Shown: positions 1 to 7,812, numbered from the stretch's first letter. The stretch is DNA of 16,216 nt from an uncultured Bacilli bacterium (GCA_944331945.1 CALVJC010000036.1:1-16216), one strand, 5' to 3'. Program-made: numbers and translations. The notes: generated by a model from the sequence alone, not told the origin.

Positions 1-314
1 GTCTGATAGTTTTCTCCCTTTTTGTATAGGGAGCCTGCCAAACGATACAAATAAGAATAATTCTTTCTTTGGGTATAAGTAGTCATACACTTATTAATTT
101 CAATAATAATTAAATGATTTTCTTTTCTTAACAAAAGATCCATTCTTAAATCTTTGATATTATTCCCGGTATTTAATTCTTGATCAATAAATTGATATTC
201 TTCTAAGGGATAAGGAACATAGGGTTTTAGGATACTAGAAAAGAATTTTAAGAAAGATTCTTCTTTTAAAAGATATTTAAAAGTGGAATCATCAAACAAT
301 GAAATGTATCTTAT
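1..314 (-). CDS. Rpn-family PD-(D/E)XK nuclease / putative transposase, 3' end outside window
   Basis: Reading leftward from about 314 gives 104 residues with no stop before the window edge. The N-terminus (RYISLFDDSTFKYLLKEE) resembles the RYxS..nDxxFKxxFg opening of Rpn/YhgA-type proteins. A nuclease-like core follows: D59 in RMDLLL, then E72, N74 and K75 in IIIEINK, fitting the PD-(D/E)XK pattern. The family is known for recombination-promoting DNA endonuclease activity and is often annotated as a transposase; any activity here is inferred. There is no ATG, GTG or TTG near the ribosome site. A perfect AAGGAGGTGA (330-321) lies 9 nt before an in-frame ATA (314-312) and 6 nt before an ATC (317-315), and an in-frame TGA sits just upstream (323-321). 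The next TTG (299) is 24 nt from the AGGAGG core, too far. So it either starts at AUA/AUC or has lost its ATG. Confidence 0.7.
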   Translation of the reverse strand, partial: MRYISLFDDSTFKYLLKEESFLKFFSSILKPYVPYPLEEYQFIDQELNTGNNIKDLRMDLLLRKENHLIIIEINKCMTTYTQRKNYSYLYRLAGSLYKKGENYQ

Positions 315-344
315 GATTTGTCACCTCCTTTTCTTTTTTCTTGC

Positions 345-373
345 AGAATAACAGAAAAGGAAAGAAGGATCAA
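345..373 (-). promoter_or_regulatory. Predicted sigma-A promoter for the Rpn gene
   Basis: On the minus strand a TTGATC -35 (373-368) and a TATTCT -10 (350-345) are separated by exactly 17 nt, and the -10 is preceded by TGT, an extended -10. Transcription would start near 338, about 8 nt before the ribosome site, so the mRNA leader would be very short. Prediction from sequence only. Confidence 0.5.
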
Positions 374-406
374 ATGACCAATTTTTTAAATTCAGACAAA
401 AAATAA

Positions 407-479
407 GGTGAATATTTTATTTTCCCTAGAGGAATTTTAAATATTCACCCACGAACTATAGTCCAATTTTAAAAATTGG
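407..479. other. Inverted repeats between the Rpn gene and def
   Basis: This AT-rich divergent spacer holds an 11-bp perfect inverted repeat (407-417 with 439-449, GGTGAATATTT and its complement) with a possible inner TTCC/GGAA pairing. Read on the minus strand, the hairpin is followed by TTATTTTTT, so it could act as a minus-strand terminator, although no minus-strand gene lies directly upstream of it. Beside it, 463-479 is a near-perfect palindrome (CCAATTTT-A-AAAATTGG), and its CCAATTTT half recurs at 378-385. A terminator, an operator or chance AT-rich symmetry are all possible. Confidence 0.35.
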
Positions 480-513
480 TACTTTTTAAATTTTTTTCTA
501 GAAAAGAAAGATC

Positions 514-542
514 TTTTCATTTTCCAACTTATGTGATAAAAT
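514..542 (+). promoter_or_regulatory. Predicted promoter for def
   Basis: A TTTTCA -35 (514-519), a 17-nt spacer and a TAAAAT -10 (537-542) preceded by TGA (extended -10). The start would be near 549, about 19 nt before the def ATG, which leaves room only for a weak GAGATGGGG ribosome site. Confidence 0.45.
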
Positions 543-567
543 AAGCAACAGAGATGGGGTATGTAGT

Positions 568-1116
568 ATGTTAAGAACCAAAGATATTTTAGATGAGAAG
601 GATAAGCGATTACGCTTAGTAAGTGAAGAAGTTACTTTTCCACTGGCAAAAGAAGACAGAGAGAAAATTCAATCCATGATTGAATATTTAACCAATAGTC
701 AGATTGACCGGCTTGCCGAAAAATATGATCTTCGTCCAGGAATGGGAATGGCAGCCATTCAATTAGGAATTCCAAAACGTTATCTTACGATTGTTCATGA
801 GGTAGGAGAAGAAGAATTTGATACATATGTTATTTGTAATCCTAAAATCATCAGTAATTCCGAAGAAATGATCTATGTAGAAATGGGTGAAGGTTGCCTT
901 TCGATCAATCGTGACATCGAAGGAATTGTTCCTCGTTATGCGAGAGTTACGGTCGAAGGTTATGATATGGATGGGAACAAAATTCGTATTCGAGCAAGAG
1001 AAGAATTAGCCATTGCTTTTCAACATGAAATTGATCATTTAAATGGAATTCTATTTCCGGATCATATTGATAAAAAGCATCCGTTTAAAGGACAAGATCG
1101 TTGTCGTCCAATTTAA
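568..1116 (+). CDS. def: Peptide deformylase
   Basis: Removes the N-formyl group from nascent polypeptides, a metal-dependent step in the cytoplasm at the ribosome exit. All three family motifs are intact: GMGMAAIQ (58-65), EGCLS (108-112) and HEIDH (153-157). C110, H153 and H157 are the expected metal ligands and E154 the catalytic base. At 182 residues, with inserted segments before motif 1 and between motifs 1 and 2, it matches the longer type II deformylases of Gram-positive bacteria. The ATG at 568 is chosen because an upstream ATG at 561 runs straight into TAG. The ribosome site (GAGATGGGG) is weak. It stands alone, without fmt beside it, has its own promoter and ends in a hairpin terminator shared with the convergent gene. 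Confidence 0.95.
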   Translation: MLRTKDILDEKDKRLRLVSEEVTFPLAKEDREKIQSMIEYLTNSQIDRLAEKYDLRPGMGMAAIQLGIPKRYLTIVHEVGEEEFDTYVICNPKIISNSEEMIYVEMGEGCLSINRDIEGIVPRYARVTVEGYDMDGNKIRIRAREELAIAFQHEIDHLNGILFPDHIDKKHPFKGQDRCRPI

Positions 1117-1141
1117 AAAATCTCCCAATGGAGATTTTTTT
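1116..1141. terminator. Bidirectional terminator between def and the PBP gene
   Basis: A perfect 10-bp stem, AAAAATCTCC (1116-1125) with GGAGATTTTT (1130-1139), and a CAAT loop. It carries a T-run on either strand, so it can end def on the plus strand and the PBP gene on the minus strand. The PBP stop codon (1142-1140) sits at the foot of the hairpin. Confidence 0.85.
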
Positions 1142-3224
1142 ATGGATATCGAGTAAAATATGCATCACTGGCTCTTCTACTTATTCTTCTAGTTACGAGG
1201 GTTGCATAACTATTGTTAGGATTTTCAATAGTAGAGTTTGGACTCGTTACAGTAATAGACATTTTAGGAGAAGTCGAAGGCGCATAGCCAATAAAGGCCG
1301 TCGAAACCGTTGGGGTATCAATGACACCATCCTGATCGGTATCGGTAAAGCTTTGGGAAGTTCCGGTTTTACCACTTGGATCATGAGAAGCGTCAATATA
1401 ATCTCTTCCTAACCCATAGCTAGCTGTGGTTACGGCGTGAAATCCTTCTTTGACCCGGTTAATATATTCTTCTTTGGCATTTACTTTATTTAAAGCATTG
1501 GGTTCAAAAGTATAAATCAACTCGCCTAACTCTTCCGTTTCACTAGAAGCATGCACTTCTTTTAGAAGATGAGGCTGATATCTTGTCCCACCATTGGCAA
1601 AAGTGCTAATATACTGAGAAAGTTGAATGGGAGTATAGGTGTCATATTGGCCCATAACAAAGTCAAGTAGTAAGCCTCCTGCTGTATTATCACTGGTATA
1701 TCCAAGCGATTCTACCGGAAGATCAATTTCTGTTTTTACCCCTAACCCAAATTCTTTGAAGGTATTACGATAGGTATCAAATACACTTTTATCAACTTTA
1801 AAGGGCATATCATAACTATATTGATAACCAGCTACTTTGATAGCTGTTTTAAATTGATATACATTACTTGATAAAGCAAGAGCGTCAATATCATTAATCC
1901 TTCCTAAGGTTTGCCAAGAACATTTCTGTTTGACTCCTCTTAGTTTTACACATTCATCGACTTGATATTCTCCAATTTGGATGGCCCCAGTATTATAGCC
2001 CACTAGCATACTAGCACCCTTTACGACCGATCCTGAAGTCATCGGAGAAGTTAGAATCCCGGTGGTACAATCTATCATACGGTATCCACCTTGTCCATCG
2101 GGAACTGCTTGTCTTCCTGCCATGGCTAAAATTTCTCCCGTATTGGGATCTTGAATAACAGCATAACTTCGATCATAATATTCAGTATTCGGTTGTCCTT
2201 TGGTTACTAATATTTCTTCATCTAGAATTTGTTCTAACTCTTTTTGCAATTCAATATCGATGGTTAAAACAATATCATTTCCTCTTTTTCCTTCCTCTAC
2301 TAATTCTAATTCATGACTATTGATTACTTGATAAACTGCTTTTTCTCCTTTTAAGTATTCTTCGTATTGCTTTTCTAAATAACTGACGCCTACAATATCG
2401 TTTAAGGCATATCCTTTTCTTATGTATTCGTCTTTTTCCTCACTTGGAATTTCTGAAATACTTCCTAATATCGTGCGAAACACATCGCCATAAGGGTAAC
2501 TTCTCTCCCACCCTAATTTTGTATTAAAGCCATCTAAGGTAGCATTATTTTCAGCAATATAGGCGTACTCTTCTTCGGTGACATCTTCACTTTTGATTTC
2601 TTTTTCATCATAGCTATAACCACGATTCATTAAATAATATAAGTAAGCCGCTTTTTTATCTTCTTCGGTAAAAGCGTTTAATTCTTCTTCGGTTACTCTT
2701 TCTAATTTTAAATTTTCAATATCCTCTGAAGTTAGTTTTCTTTGTTCTAACTGCTGCCATTCTTCCTCTTTTATTTTTTCTTCTGCAGCCTCTTCATTTT
2801 TCGCCACAAAGAAAGTACGTTTCATAGCATCGGTTAAGTGATCATAAGCAAGAGATAAATGACTTGAAACGGTATATGCTAACTCTATTTCTTCTTCCGT
2901 GGTGCGATCTTTATCTTTCTCATAGTAAATCATTTTTACTGCTTTATTATCTACAATCACTTTCCCATTTCGATCTAAGATTCTCCCTCTTGGAGTACTA
3001 TCCCCTTCTACCGTCGTAATGGCAAGAGAGGTTAATTCTTCTTTGTATTTGGTATTATCGCGTAACATCACTTGATAAAGGCGACCGGCGAGTAAAACAA
3101 AAAGGGCGACGACAAAAACACCTAATACAAGAAATCTTTTCCGATAGGTTTCTTGATTTACAAAGTACTTTTTTTCTTTCCGGTTGATGGTTCTTTTTTT
3201 GATTTTTTGTTTTATCTTTGTCAT
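1140..3224 (-). CDS. Class B penicillin-binding protein (PBP2/FtsI-type peptidoglycan transpeptidase)
   Basis: A DD-transpeptidase that cross-links peptidoglycan on the outer face of the membrane. The 694-residue protein has a basic cytoplasmic tail, one membrane anchor (about 31-47), a PBP dimerisation region opening with STPRGRILDRNG (76-87) and a C-terminal transpeptidase domain. The active-site motifs are intact: S399-V-V-K402, S452-S-N454 and K619-T-G621. A Glu/Lys-rich helical stretch (about 145-225) lies in the dimerisation region. Just after KTG is a DTDQDGVID segment (628-636) shaped like a calcium-binding DxDxDG loop. The start is set by AAAGGAG (3239-3233), 8 nt before the ATG. Length and layout fit the elongation-type PBP2 group, but division-type PBP2B cannot be excluded. 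No rod-shape or division genes are adjacent. Confidence 0.88.
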   Translation of the reverse strand: MTKIKQKIKKRTINRKEKKYFVNQETYRKRFLVLGVFVVALFVLLAGRLYQVMLRDNTKYKEELTSLAITTVEGDSTPRGRILDRNGKVIVDNKAVKMIYYEKDKDRTTEEEIELAYTVSSHLSLAYDHLTDAMKRTFFVAKNEEAAEEKIKEEEWQQLEQRKLTSEDIENLKLERVTEEELNAFTEEDKKAAYLYYLMNRGYSYDEKEIKSEDVTEEEYAYIAENNATLDGFNTKLGWERSYPYGDVFRTILGSISEIPSEEKDEYIRKGYALNDIVGVSYLEKQYEEYLKGEKAVYQVINSHELELVEEGKRGNDIVLTIDIELQKELEQILDEEILVTKGQPNTEYYDRSYAVIQDPNTGEILAMAGRQAVPDGQGGYRMIDCTTGILTSPMTSGSVVKGASMLVGYNTGAIQIGEYQVDECVKLRGVKQKCSWQTLGRINDIDALALSSNVYQFKTAIKVAGYQYSYDMPFKVDKSVFDTYRNTFKEFGLGVKTEIDLPVESLGYTSDNTAGGLLLDFVMGQYDTYTPIQLSQYISTFANGGTRYQPHLLKEVHASSETEELGELIYTFEPNALNKVNAKEEYINRVKEGFHAVTTASYGLGRDYIDASHDPSGKTGTSQSFTDTDQDGVIDTPTVSTAFIGYAPSTSPKMSITVTSPNSTIENPNNSYATLVTRRISRRASDAYFTRYP

Positions 3225-3301
3225 CTTTTTCGCTCCTTTAGTATTAGTTTATCACATATTTGAAAGATTATTTCATATATTTTAATAGAGAGGAGAAAAA
3301 A

Positions 3302-3553
3302 ATGATCGAACGGTTTATTTCATCAAATATTCAGAATTTAAATTATCATTTAACGATGGGATTTTTAGAAAATAAAGGAATTTATCCAACGGAGGATGAG
3401 GCGATTGCCATTACAAACTTTTTAAAAGAAAATTATAAAGATATTTTACATCGGAATGATAATAAGCTGTTACTTTTAAAGGGGAATCTTCGGGAAGAGA
3501 TTTATCAGAAGTTTGTTTCTCTCGTTTTAGAGTTGAGAAATCAGTATTTATAA
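3302..3553 (+). CDS. Small helical protein of unknown function
   Basis: Encodes 83 residues starting MIERFISSN. The ATG at 3302 is preferred over an in-frame TTG at 3260 because GAGAGGAG (3288-3295) ends 6 nt before it. The protein is predicted to be helical and soluble, with no signal peptide or membrane segment. The central part (TEDEAIAITNFLKENYKDIL) and the C-terminal helix loosely recall the small DUF2624/YqfT-type proteins of Firmicutes; that is an impression, not a match. It is divergent from the PBP gene (77-nt gap) and converges on pheT through a shared terminator. Function unknown. Confidence 0.6.
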   Translation: MIERFISSNIQNLNYHLTMGFLENKGIYPTEDEAIAITNFLKENYKDILHRNDNKLLLLKGNLREEIYQKFVSLVLELRNQYL

Positions 3554-3555
3554 GA

Positions 3556-3578
3556 AAAAAAGCCATTTCGGCTTTTTT
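3556..3578. terminator. Bidirectional terminator between the small gene and pheT
   Basis: AAAAAAGCC (3556-3564) pairs with GGCTTTTTT (3570-3578) around an ATTTC loop. T-runs on both strands allow it to end both converging genes. The pheT stop codon (3579-3577) falls at its edge. Confidence 0.85.
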
Positions 3579-5946
3579 ATTTGTCTCTCACTTTTGCTTT
3601 ATGTTTTGTTTCTACTTCGTTTATTATTTTATGGAAAATTTCCATGACTTCTTCTTCGGTTAAAGTGCGTTTAGGGTCGGCGAAGGTTAAATTAAAGGCC
3701 AACGATTTTTCCTCTTTGCCGATTTTTTCACCCATATAAAGGTCGAAGATTTCAATTTTTTGGAGAAGTTTTCCTCCGGCTTTCTTTATGGTCGTTATGA
3801 TCTCTTCGGCAGGAAGGTCTTTCGCTACTAAGAAGGCCACATCTTTTTCCATGCTTGGATATTTAGGAATTTCTTTATAAGTCATGCGACTTCCTCTATT
3901 TTGTAAGATATTATCTAGATTTAATTCGAAGGCAAAAACATCTTCTTTGGCGATATTAGGATGTAATTTTCCCATGATTCCTACTGTTTTTCCTTGTAAT
4001 ACGATTTTTGCTGTTTGGTAAGGATGAAATTCTTTTGGCATATTTTGATCGGTTACAAAACGATAGCGGTCTTGATAACCAAGATAGTCAAGAAGTTCTT
4101 CTACCATTCCTTTCATCATATAGAAATCAAATTTCTGTTTCTCTATTCCTAGGTAGTAATCCCCGCTTAAAAGAGCCGCTAGCTTTTCTTGTTCTTGATA
4201 ACCATTTTCGGCAAAGAAACCTTTTCCCAATTCAAAGATAGCAATGTCTTTTCTGTTACGAGCTTTGTTATAGTCATAGATTGCTTTTAACGATGGTAAT
4301 AAGCTATAACGAAGGGTGGTTCTTTCTTCACTCATAGGGTCCGCTATTTCGATAGGGGTAAAGTTATCGGCTGTAAATTGTCTTGCTTGTTCTTTGGAAA
4401 TAAGAGTATAGCTGAATACTTCATTTAATCCTAGTCCAACTAATTTATTTTTGATTTCTCGTCTTGTTTTATTGTAAGTACCCACTGTTACTTTTAAAAT
4501 AGGAAGTTTTCCCTCAATCTTATCCATACCATACATCCGTCCAACTTCTTCGATTAAGTCTTCTTCGATATGAATATCAAGGCGTCTTGTAGGAACCGTG
4601 ACCAATAATTTTTCTTCTTGCTTTGTTACGGTAAAGCCTAGGTCTTCTAAGATGGAAATCATTGTTTCTTCGGCAATGGAAATACCAAGCACTTTCTCAA
4701 GCTTTTCTTGGGTCATGGCAATCACCGTATCTTCGGCTTTGATTTGATCGTAGGTTACTCTACCAGATAGAATCGTGGCATCGGCATATTTTTCTAAGAG
4801 ATGGCAACTTCTTTCGATCGCCATATAAGTGCGTTTGGGATCGATACCTTTTTCAAAGCGATTGCTCGCTTCACTCCGAAGAATTTTTTTCGAAGTTTTA
4901 CGAATTTTTACATTATCAAAGATAGCCGCTTCGATTAAGATATTTTTGGTATCTGCTTCTACTTCGGTGGATAGTCCTCCCATCACTCCAGCTAATCCAA
5001 CACTCCCCTTTTTATTGGCAATGACAATGTCATCTTCCGTTAAGGTTCTTTCGATTCCATCGAGGGTGGTTAGTTTTTCTTCGTTTTGAGCATTACGAAC
5101 AATTAAGGTGTCGCCAAGGCGATCAGCATCATAGAAATGAAGCGGTTGACCGGTTTCTAGCATAACGTAGTTAGAAATATCAACGACGTTATTAATCGGA
5201 CGAATTCCACTGGCGATCAAACGATTTTTGATAAAATCAGGACTTTCTTTGATCGTGACTCCGACTACTTTTTTAGCTAAGAACAAAGGACAATCTTTTG
5301 TTTCGATCTTTAATGTAAATTGGTCCGTTATGTTTTCTTGCACTGATTGATAAGTGCAATCCATCTCTTTTACTTTTTTATGATAAATCGCGCCTAGTTC
5401 ATAAGCCATTCCTAAAATACTTAGTAAATCGCCTCGATTCGCGGTTAGCTCAAAGTCAATGACTTCATCATCAAGACCTAATACCGCGATAGGATCGATC
5501 CCTACCTTCGTATCGGGTGGTAGTTCATGAATTCCATCTTTATCTTTGGCTTCTAAGAATTTATGATCCAGTCCTAGTTCTGCTTTGGAGCAAAGCATAC
5601 CGTTTGAAACAACACCACGGATTTTTCCGGCTTTTATTTCTCCCCCAGGAAGTTGAGCCCCCACTTCTGCGACAATGACTTTTAAGCCTTTCCGAACATT
5701 CGGTGCTCCACAGACGATTTCTAAGACTTCTTTGCCAATGTCTACTTTACAAACATGTAAGTGATCGGAATCCGGATGATCGTAACAGTCTAGCACTTCT
5801 CCGGTGATTAGTTTCGTACAAGGAATCAGTGCGCCCGCACTATCGTATTCATTTCCTACTCCCGTCATGGCTTCGGCAATGTCCTTGATCGATAATGCGT
5901 CATCTAAATCAATATAATCTTTGACAAAATTTCTACTAAGTTTCAT
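3577..5946 (-). CDS. pheT: Phenylalanine-tRNA ligase beta subunit
   Basis: Partner of PheS in the alpha2-beta2 enzyme that charges tRNA-Phe; the beta subunit binds tRNA and edits mischarged Tyr-tRNA. At 789 residues it is full length. In order it shows an EMAP-like tRNA-binding OB fold (about 40-150), the B3/B4 editing region (about 210-390, with INNVVDISNYVMLETGQPLH at 251-270), B5 (about 400-475), the inactive synthetase-like core (about 485-680) and a C-terminal anticodon-binding FDX-ACB domain (about 690-789, with YPSMEKDVAF). The ATG overlaps the pheS TGA by 4 nt (ATGA), and a GGAGG site lies inside the end of pheS, so translation is probably coupled. It is expressed with pheS under the upstream T-box. 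Confidence 0.96.
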   Translation of the reverse strand: MKLSRNFVKDYIDLDDALSIKDIAEAMTGVGNEYDSAGALIPCTKLITGEVLDCYDHPDSDHLHVCKVDIGKEVLEIVCGAPNVRKGLKVIVAEVGAQLPGGEIKAGKIRGVVSNGMLCSKAELGLDHKFLEAKDKDGIHELPPDTKVGIDPIAVLGLDDEVIDFELTANRGDLLSILGMAYELGAIYHKKVKEMDCTYQSVQENITDQFTLKIETKDCPLFLAKKVVGVTIKESPDFIKNRLIASGIRPINNVVDISNYVMLETGQPLHFYDADRLGDTLIVRNAQNEEKLTTLDGIERTLTEDDIVIANKKGSVGLAGVMGGLSTEVEADTKNILIEAAIFDNVKIRKTSKKILRSEASNRFEKGIDPKRTYMAIERSCHLLEKYADATILSGRVTYDQIKAEDTVIAMTQEKLEKVLGISIAEETMISILEDLGFTVTKQEEKLLVTVPTRRLDIHIEEDLIEEVGRMYGMDKIEGKLPILKVTVGTYNKTRREIKNKLVGLGLNEVFSYTLISKEQARQFTADNFTPIEIADPMSEERTTLRYSLLPSLKAIYDYNKARNRKDIAIFELGKGFFAENGYQEQEKLAALLSGDYYLGIEKQKFDFYMMKGMVEELLDYLGYQDRYRFVTDQNMPKEFHPYQTAKIVLQGKTVGIMGKLHPNIAKEDVFAFELNLDNILQNRGSRMTYKEIPKYPSMEKDVAFLVAKDLPAEEIITTIKKAGGKLLQKIEIFDLYMGEKIGKEEKSLAFNLTFADPKRTLTEEEVMEIFHKIINEVETKHKAKVRDK

Positions 5947-6986
5947 TTTGTATCCTCCAATCGATCAAATTGTTCAATAAAACGTAAGTCGTTTCCATAA
6001 ATGGTGCGGATATCTGGAATGCCATATTTGAACATGGCAAAACGATCAAGTCCTGTTCCAAAGGCAAAACCTTGGTATTTCTTGCTATCATAACCAGACA
6101 TTTCTAAAACGTTAGGATGGACCATACCAGCTCCTAAGACTTCGATCCAACCGGTTTGTTTACATAACGAGCAACCTTTGCCTCCACATTTAAAGCAAGA
6201 AACATCCACTTCCACACTAGGTTCTGTAAATGGGAAATAACTAGGACGAAAACGAACTTTGGTCTTTTCTCCTAATACTTTTTTACAGAATAATTCTAGA
6301 GTTCCTTTTAAGTCAGCCATGGAAACATTTTCATCAATGACAAGTCCTTCGATCTGCATGAATTGATGAGAATGGGTTGCGTCTTCATCCCGACGATACA
6401 CTTTACCTGGACAGACAATGCGAAGTGGTCCTTTTTCTTGATTTGCTTCCATCGCTCTTACTTGGGCGGTTGAAGTTTGGGTTCTTAATAAATAATTCTC
6501 GTATTCCTCTTTTAAATAAAAGGTATCTTGCGCATCTCTTGCAGGATGACCTTTTGGAAGATTTAATTTTTGGAAGCAGACTTCATCACTTTCAATTTCT
6601 CTTCCTTCAAAGACGGTATACCCCATTGAAACGAAAAGGTCTTCAAATTCTTCGGTGATTCTGGTCATAGGATGTTTACTGCCTCGTTTTATCTTCTTGC
6701 TTGGCAAAGTAATGTCAATCGCTTCTTTCACTAGTTTTTCTTCTAAAGCAAGCTGTTCTAAGGCTTGTTTTTTCTCTTCATAGAAAGTTTCAAATTCTTT
6801 TCGTAAGGCATTTACTTCCATTCCAAAAGTCTTTTTGTCTTCCACTTCTTTGATCAACGCATTTAGTTCTGTAATATAACCCTTTTTTCCAAGATAAGCT
6901 ACTCTTTGATCATTTAGTGATTTTAAATCGGTTACTTTTTCTTTGTCTTGTTCTAATTGTTTTCTTATTTTCTCAATTTGTTCCAT
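5943..6986 (-). CDS. pheS: Phenylalanine-tRNA ligase alpha subunit
   Basis: Catalytic subunit that forms Phe-adenylate and transfers Phe to tRNA-Phe in the cytoplasm. The 347 residues comprise an N-terminal coiled coil (about 1-85) that contacts tRNA and a class II synthetase core: motif 1 near 146-158 (GHPARDAQDTFYL), motif 2 at 195-214 (KVYRRDEDATHSHQFMQIEG) and motif 3 at 308-326 (AFGTGLDRFAMFKYGIPDI in outline). A four-cysteine knuckle (C264, C267, C272, C275) is the one seen in many bacterial PheS. AAGGAGG (6997-6991) is 4 nt from the ATG, a short spacing, and part of this site can pair with the leader (see the T-box entry). First gene of the pheST operon. Confidence 0.96.
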   Translation of the reverse strand: MEQIEKIRKQLEQDKEKVTDLKSLNDQRVAYLGKKGYITELNALIKEVEDKKTFGMEVNALRKEFETFYEEKKQALEQLALEEKLVKEAIDITLPSKKIKRGSKHPMTRITEEFEDLFVSMGYTVFEGREIESDEVCFQKLNLPKGHPARDAQDTFYLKEEYENYLLRTQTSTAQVRAMEANQEKGPLRIVCPGKVYRRDEDATHSHQFMQIEGLVIDENVSMADLKGTLELFCKKVLGEKTKVRFRPSYFPFTEPSVEVDVSCFKCGGKGCSLCKQTGWIEVLGAGMVHPNVLEMSGYDSKKYQGFAFGTGLDRFAMFKYGIPDIRTIYGNDLRFIEQFDRLEDTK

Positions 6987-7210
6987 GGTTCCTCCTTATA
7001 AAAAAGCAACTATAATATAAGGACGAGTTTCCCCGTGGTACCACCTTATTTTATAGCTGCTACTATTCTCCTTCTCTTAACGCGAGTCACGCTTAAAGTT
7101 TTGCTTTAAGACTCGGAAGGTGAATTCGTATAAGGTTTATCCATTGTTCGCACCAACCACAATGTCTCTTAGTGATAACGCCTTATCTACTACTCCTTCT
7201 TCTTGGCTTT
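6987..7210 (-). promoter_or_regulatory. Phe T-box leader of pheST
   Basis: A tRNA-sensing leader that raises pheST expression when uncharged tRNA-Phe builds up. Visible parts in transcript order are: Stem I, closed by GAAGG near 7200 with CCTTC, with an AGAGA bulge motif and a GTGCGAA-type distal loop; a specifier loop GAA-TTC-A in which the Phe codon TTC is at 7124-7122; a Stem III-like hairpin (GAGTCTTAAAG pairing with CTTTAAGCGTGACTC); and the T-box AAGGTGGTACCACGG (7047-7033) with the TGGT tRNA-acceptor bulge. The antiterminator pairs AAGG with CCTT and ACGGG with CTCGT. A run of six T (7005-7000) follows. The regulatory end is atypical: TCCTTAT (7023-7017) can pair with ATAAGGA (6999-6993), which covers the pheS ribosome site. 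Confidence 0.92.
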
Positions 7211-7216
7211 CTATTT

Positions 7217-7245
7217 ATTATAATCTTTTTTTCTTCTTGTTTCAA
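7217..7245 (-). promoter_or_regulatory. Predicted strong promoter of the T-box/pheST operon
   Basis: TTGAAA (7245-7240), a 17-nt spacer and a perfect TATAAT (7222-7217), a few bases downstream of the frr stop codon. It places the transcription start near 7210, just ahead of Stem I. No terminator separates frr from this promoter, so some read-through from frr is possible. Confidence 0.8.
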
Positions 7246-7247
7246 GG

Positions 7248-7790
7248 TTAAACTGTCATAAGTTCTTTTTCTTTTTCTTTGTACATCTCATCAATTTTTT
7301 TATTGTATTGATTTACTAAGTCTTGTACTTCATTCATAAAATGCTTTTCTTCATCTTCTGGCAATTCTTCTTTTTCGATTTTTTCGTTGGCCTCTCTTCG
7401 AATATTACGAATTGCTACTTTGGCATCTTCGCCCATCGCTTTGACTTGTTTGGTTAATTCTTGACGACGTTCTTCGGTTAAGGCCGGAATAACGATACGG
7501 ATGGTTTCTCCGTCATTACTAGGATTATAACCTAAGTTGGCCGCAAGAATGGCTTTTTCCATATCTTTTAAGCAACTACGATCGAATGGTTTGATCAAAA
7601 GTTGGTTTCCTTCTGGAACCGAGATGGTTCCTAATTGTTTTAGAGGAGTTGGCGTACCATAGTACTCTACCATAACTCCATCTAGACTAGACGGGTTTGC
7701 TCTTCCCGCTCTAACAGTTGCAAAGCGCTTTTCTAAAGCAGCAATGGCTCCTTGCATTTTATTTTCTATTTCTTTTATTTCTTCTTCCAT
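7248..7790 (-). CDS. frr: Ribosome recycling factor
   Basis: Splits post-termination ribosomes together with EF-G. The 180-residue product starts MEEEIKEIENKMQ and has the family signature VRAGRANPSSLDG, the PEGNQLLIKPFD strand region and a C-terminal helix with REANEKIEKEELPEDEEKHF-like spacing. Length is near the usual 185. The reading frame is open up to 7847, but the shorter start is chosen: it aligns with the family N-terminus, AAGGAG lies 10 nt upstream, and the predicted promoter (7813-7841) overlaps the longer version. The common neighbours pyrH and tsf are absent. Confidence 0.95.
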   Translation of the reverse strand: MEEEIKEIENKMQGAIAALEKRFATVRAGRANPSSLDGVMVEYYGTPTPLKQLGTISVPEGNQLLIKPFDRSCLKDMEKAILAANLGYNPSNDGETIRIVIPALTEERRQELTKQVKAMGEDAKVAIRNIRREANEKIEKEELPEDEEKHFMNEVQDLVNQYNKKIDEMYKEKEKELMTV

Positions 7791-7812
7791 TTCCTTTTCT
7801 CTCCTTACCGTT

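Noticed and set aside
1101..1412. Plus-strand open frame antisense to the PBP gene, and similar antisense frames over pheT, pheS and the collar gene
   Set aside because: They lack ribosome sites and recognisable protein features and lie opposite clearly coding sequence.
3260..3301. Longer N-terminus of the small gene from a TTG at 3260
   Set aside because: It has no ribosome site, while a good GAGAGGAG lies 6 nt before the ATG at 3302.
5943..5945. Mycoplasma-type code with TGA as Trp
   Set aside because: TGA ends pheS, rimM, the methyltransferase partner gene at 12858 and the peptidase at 13592, all with 4-nt or short overlaps, and Trp is TGG.
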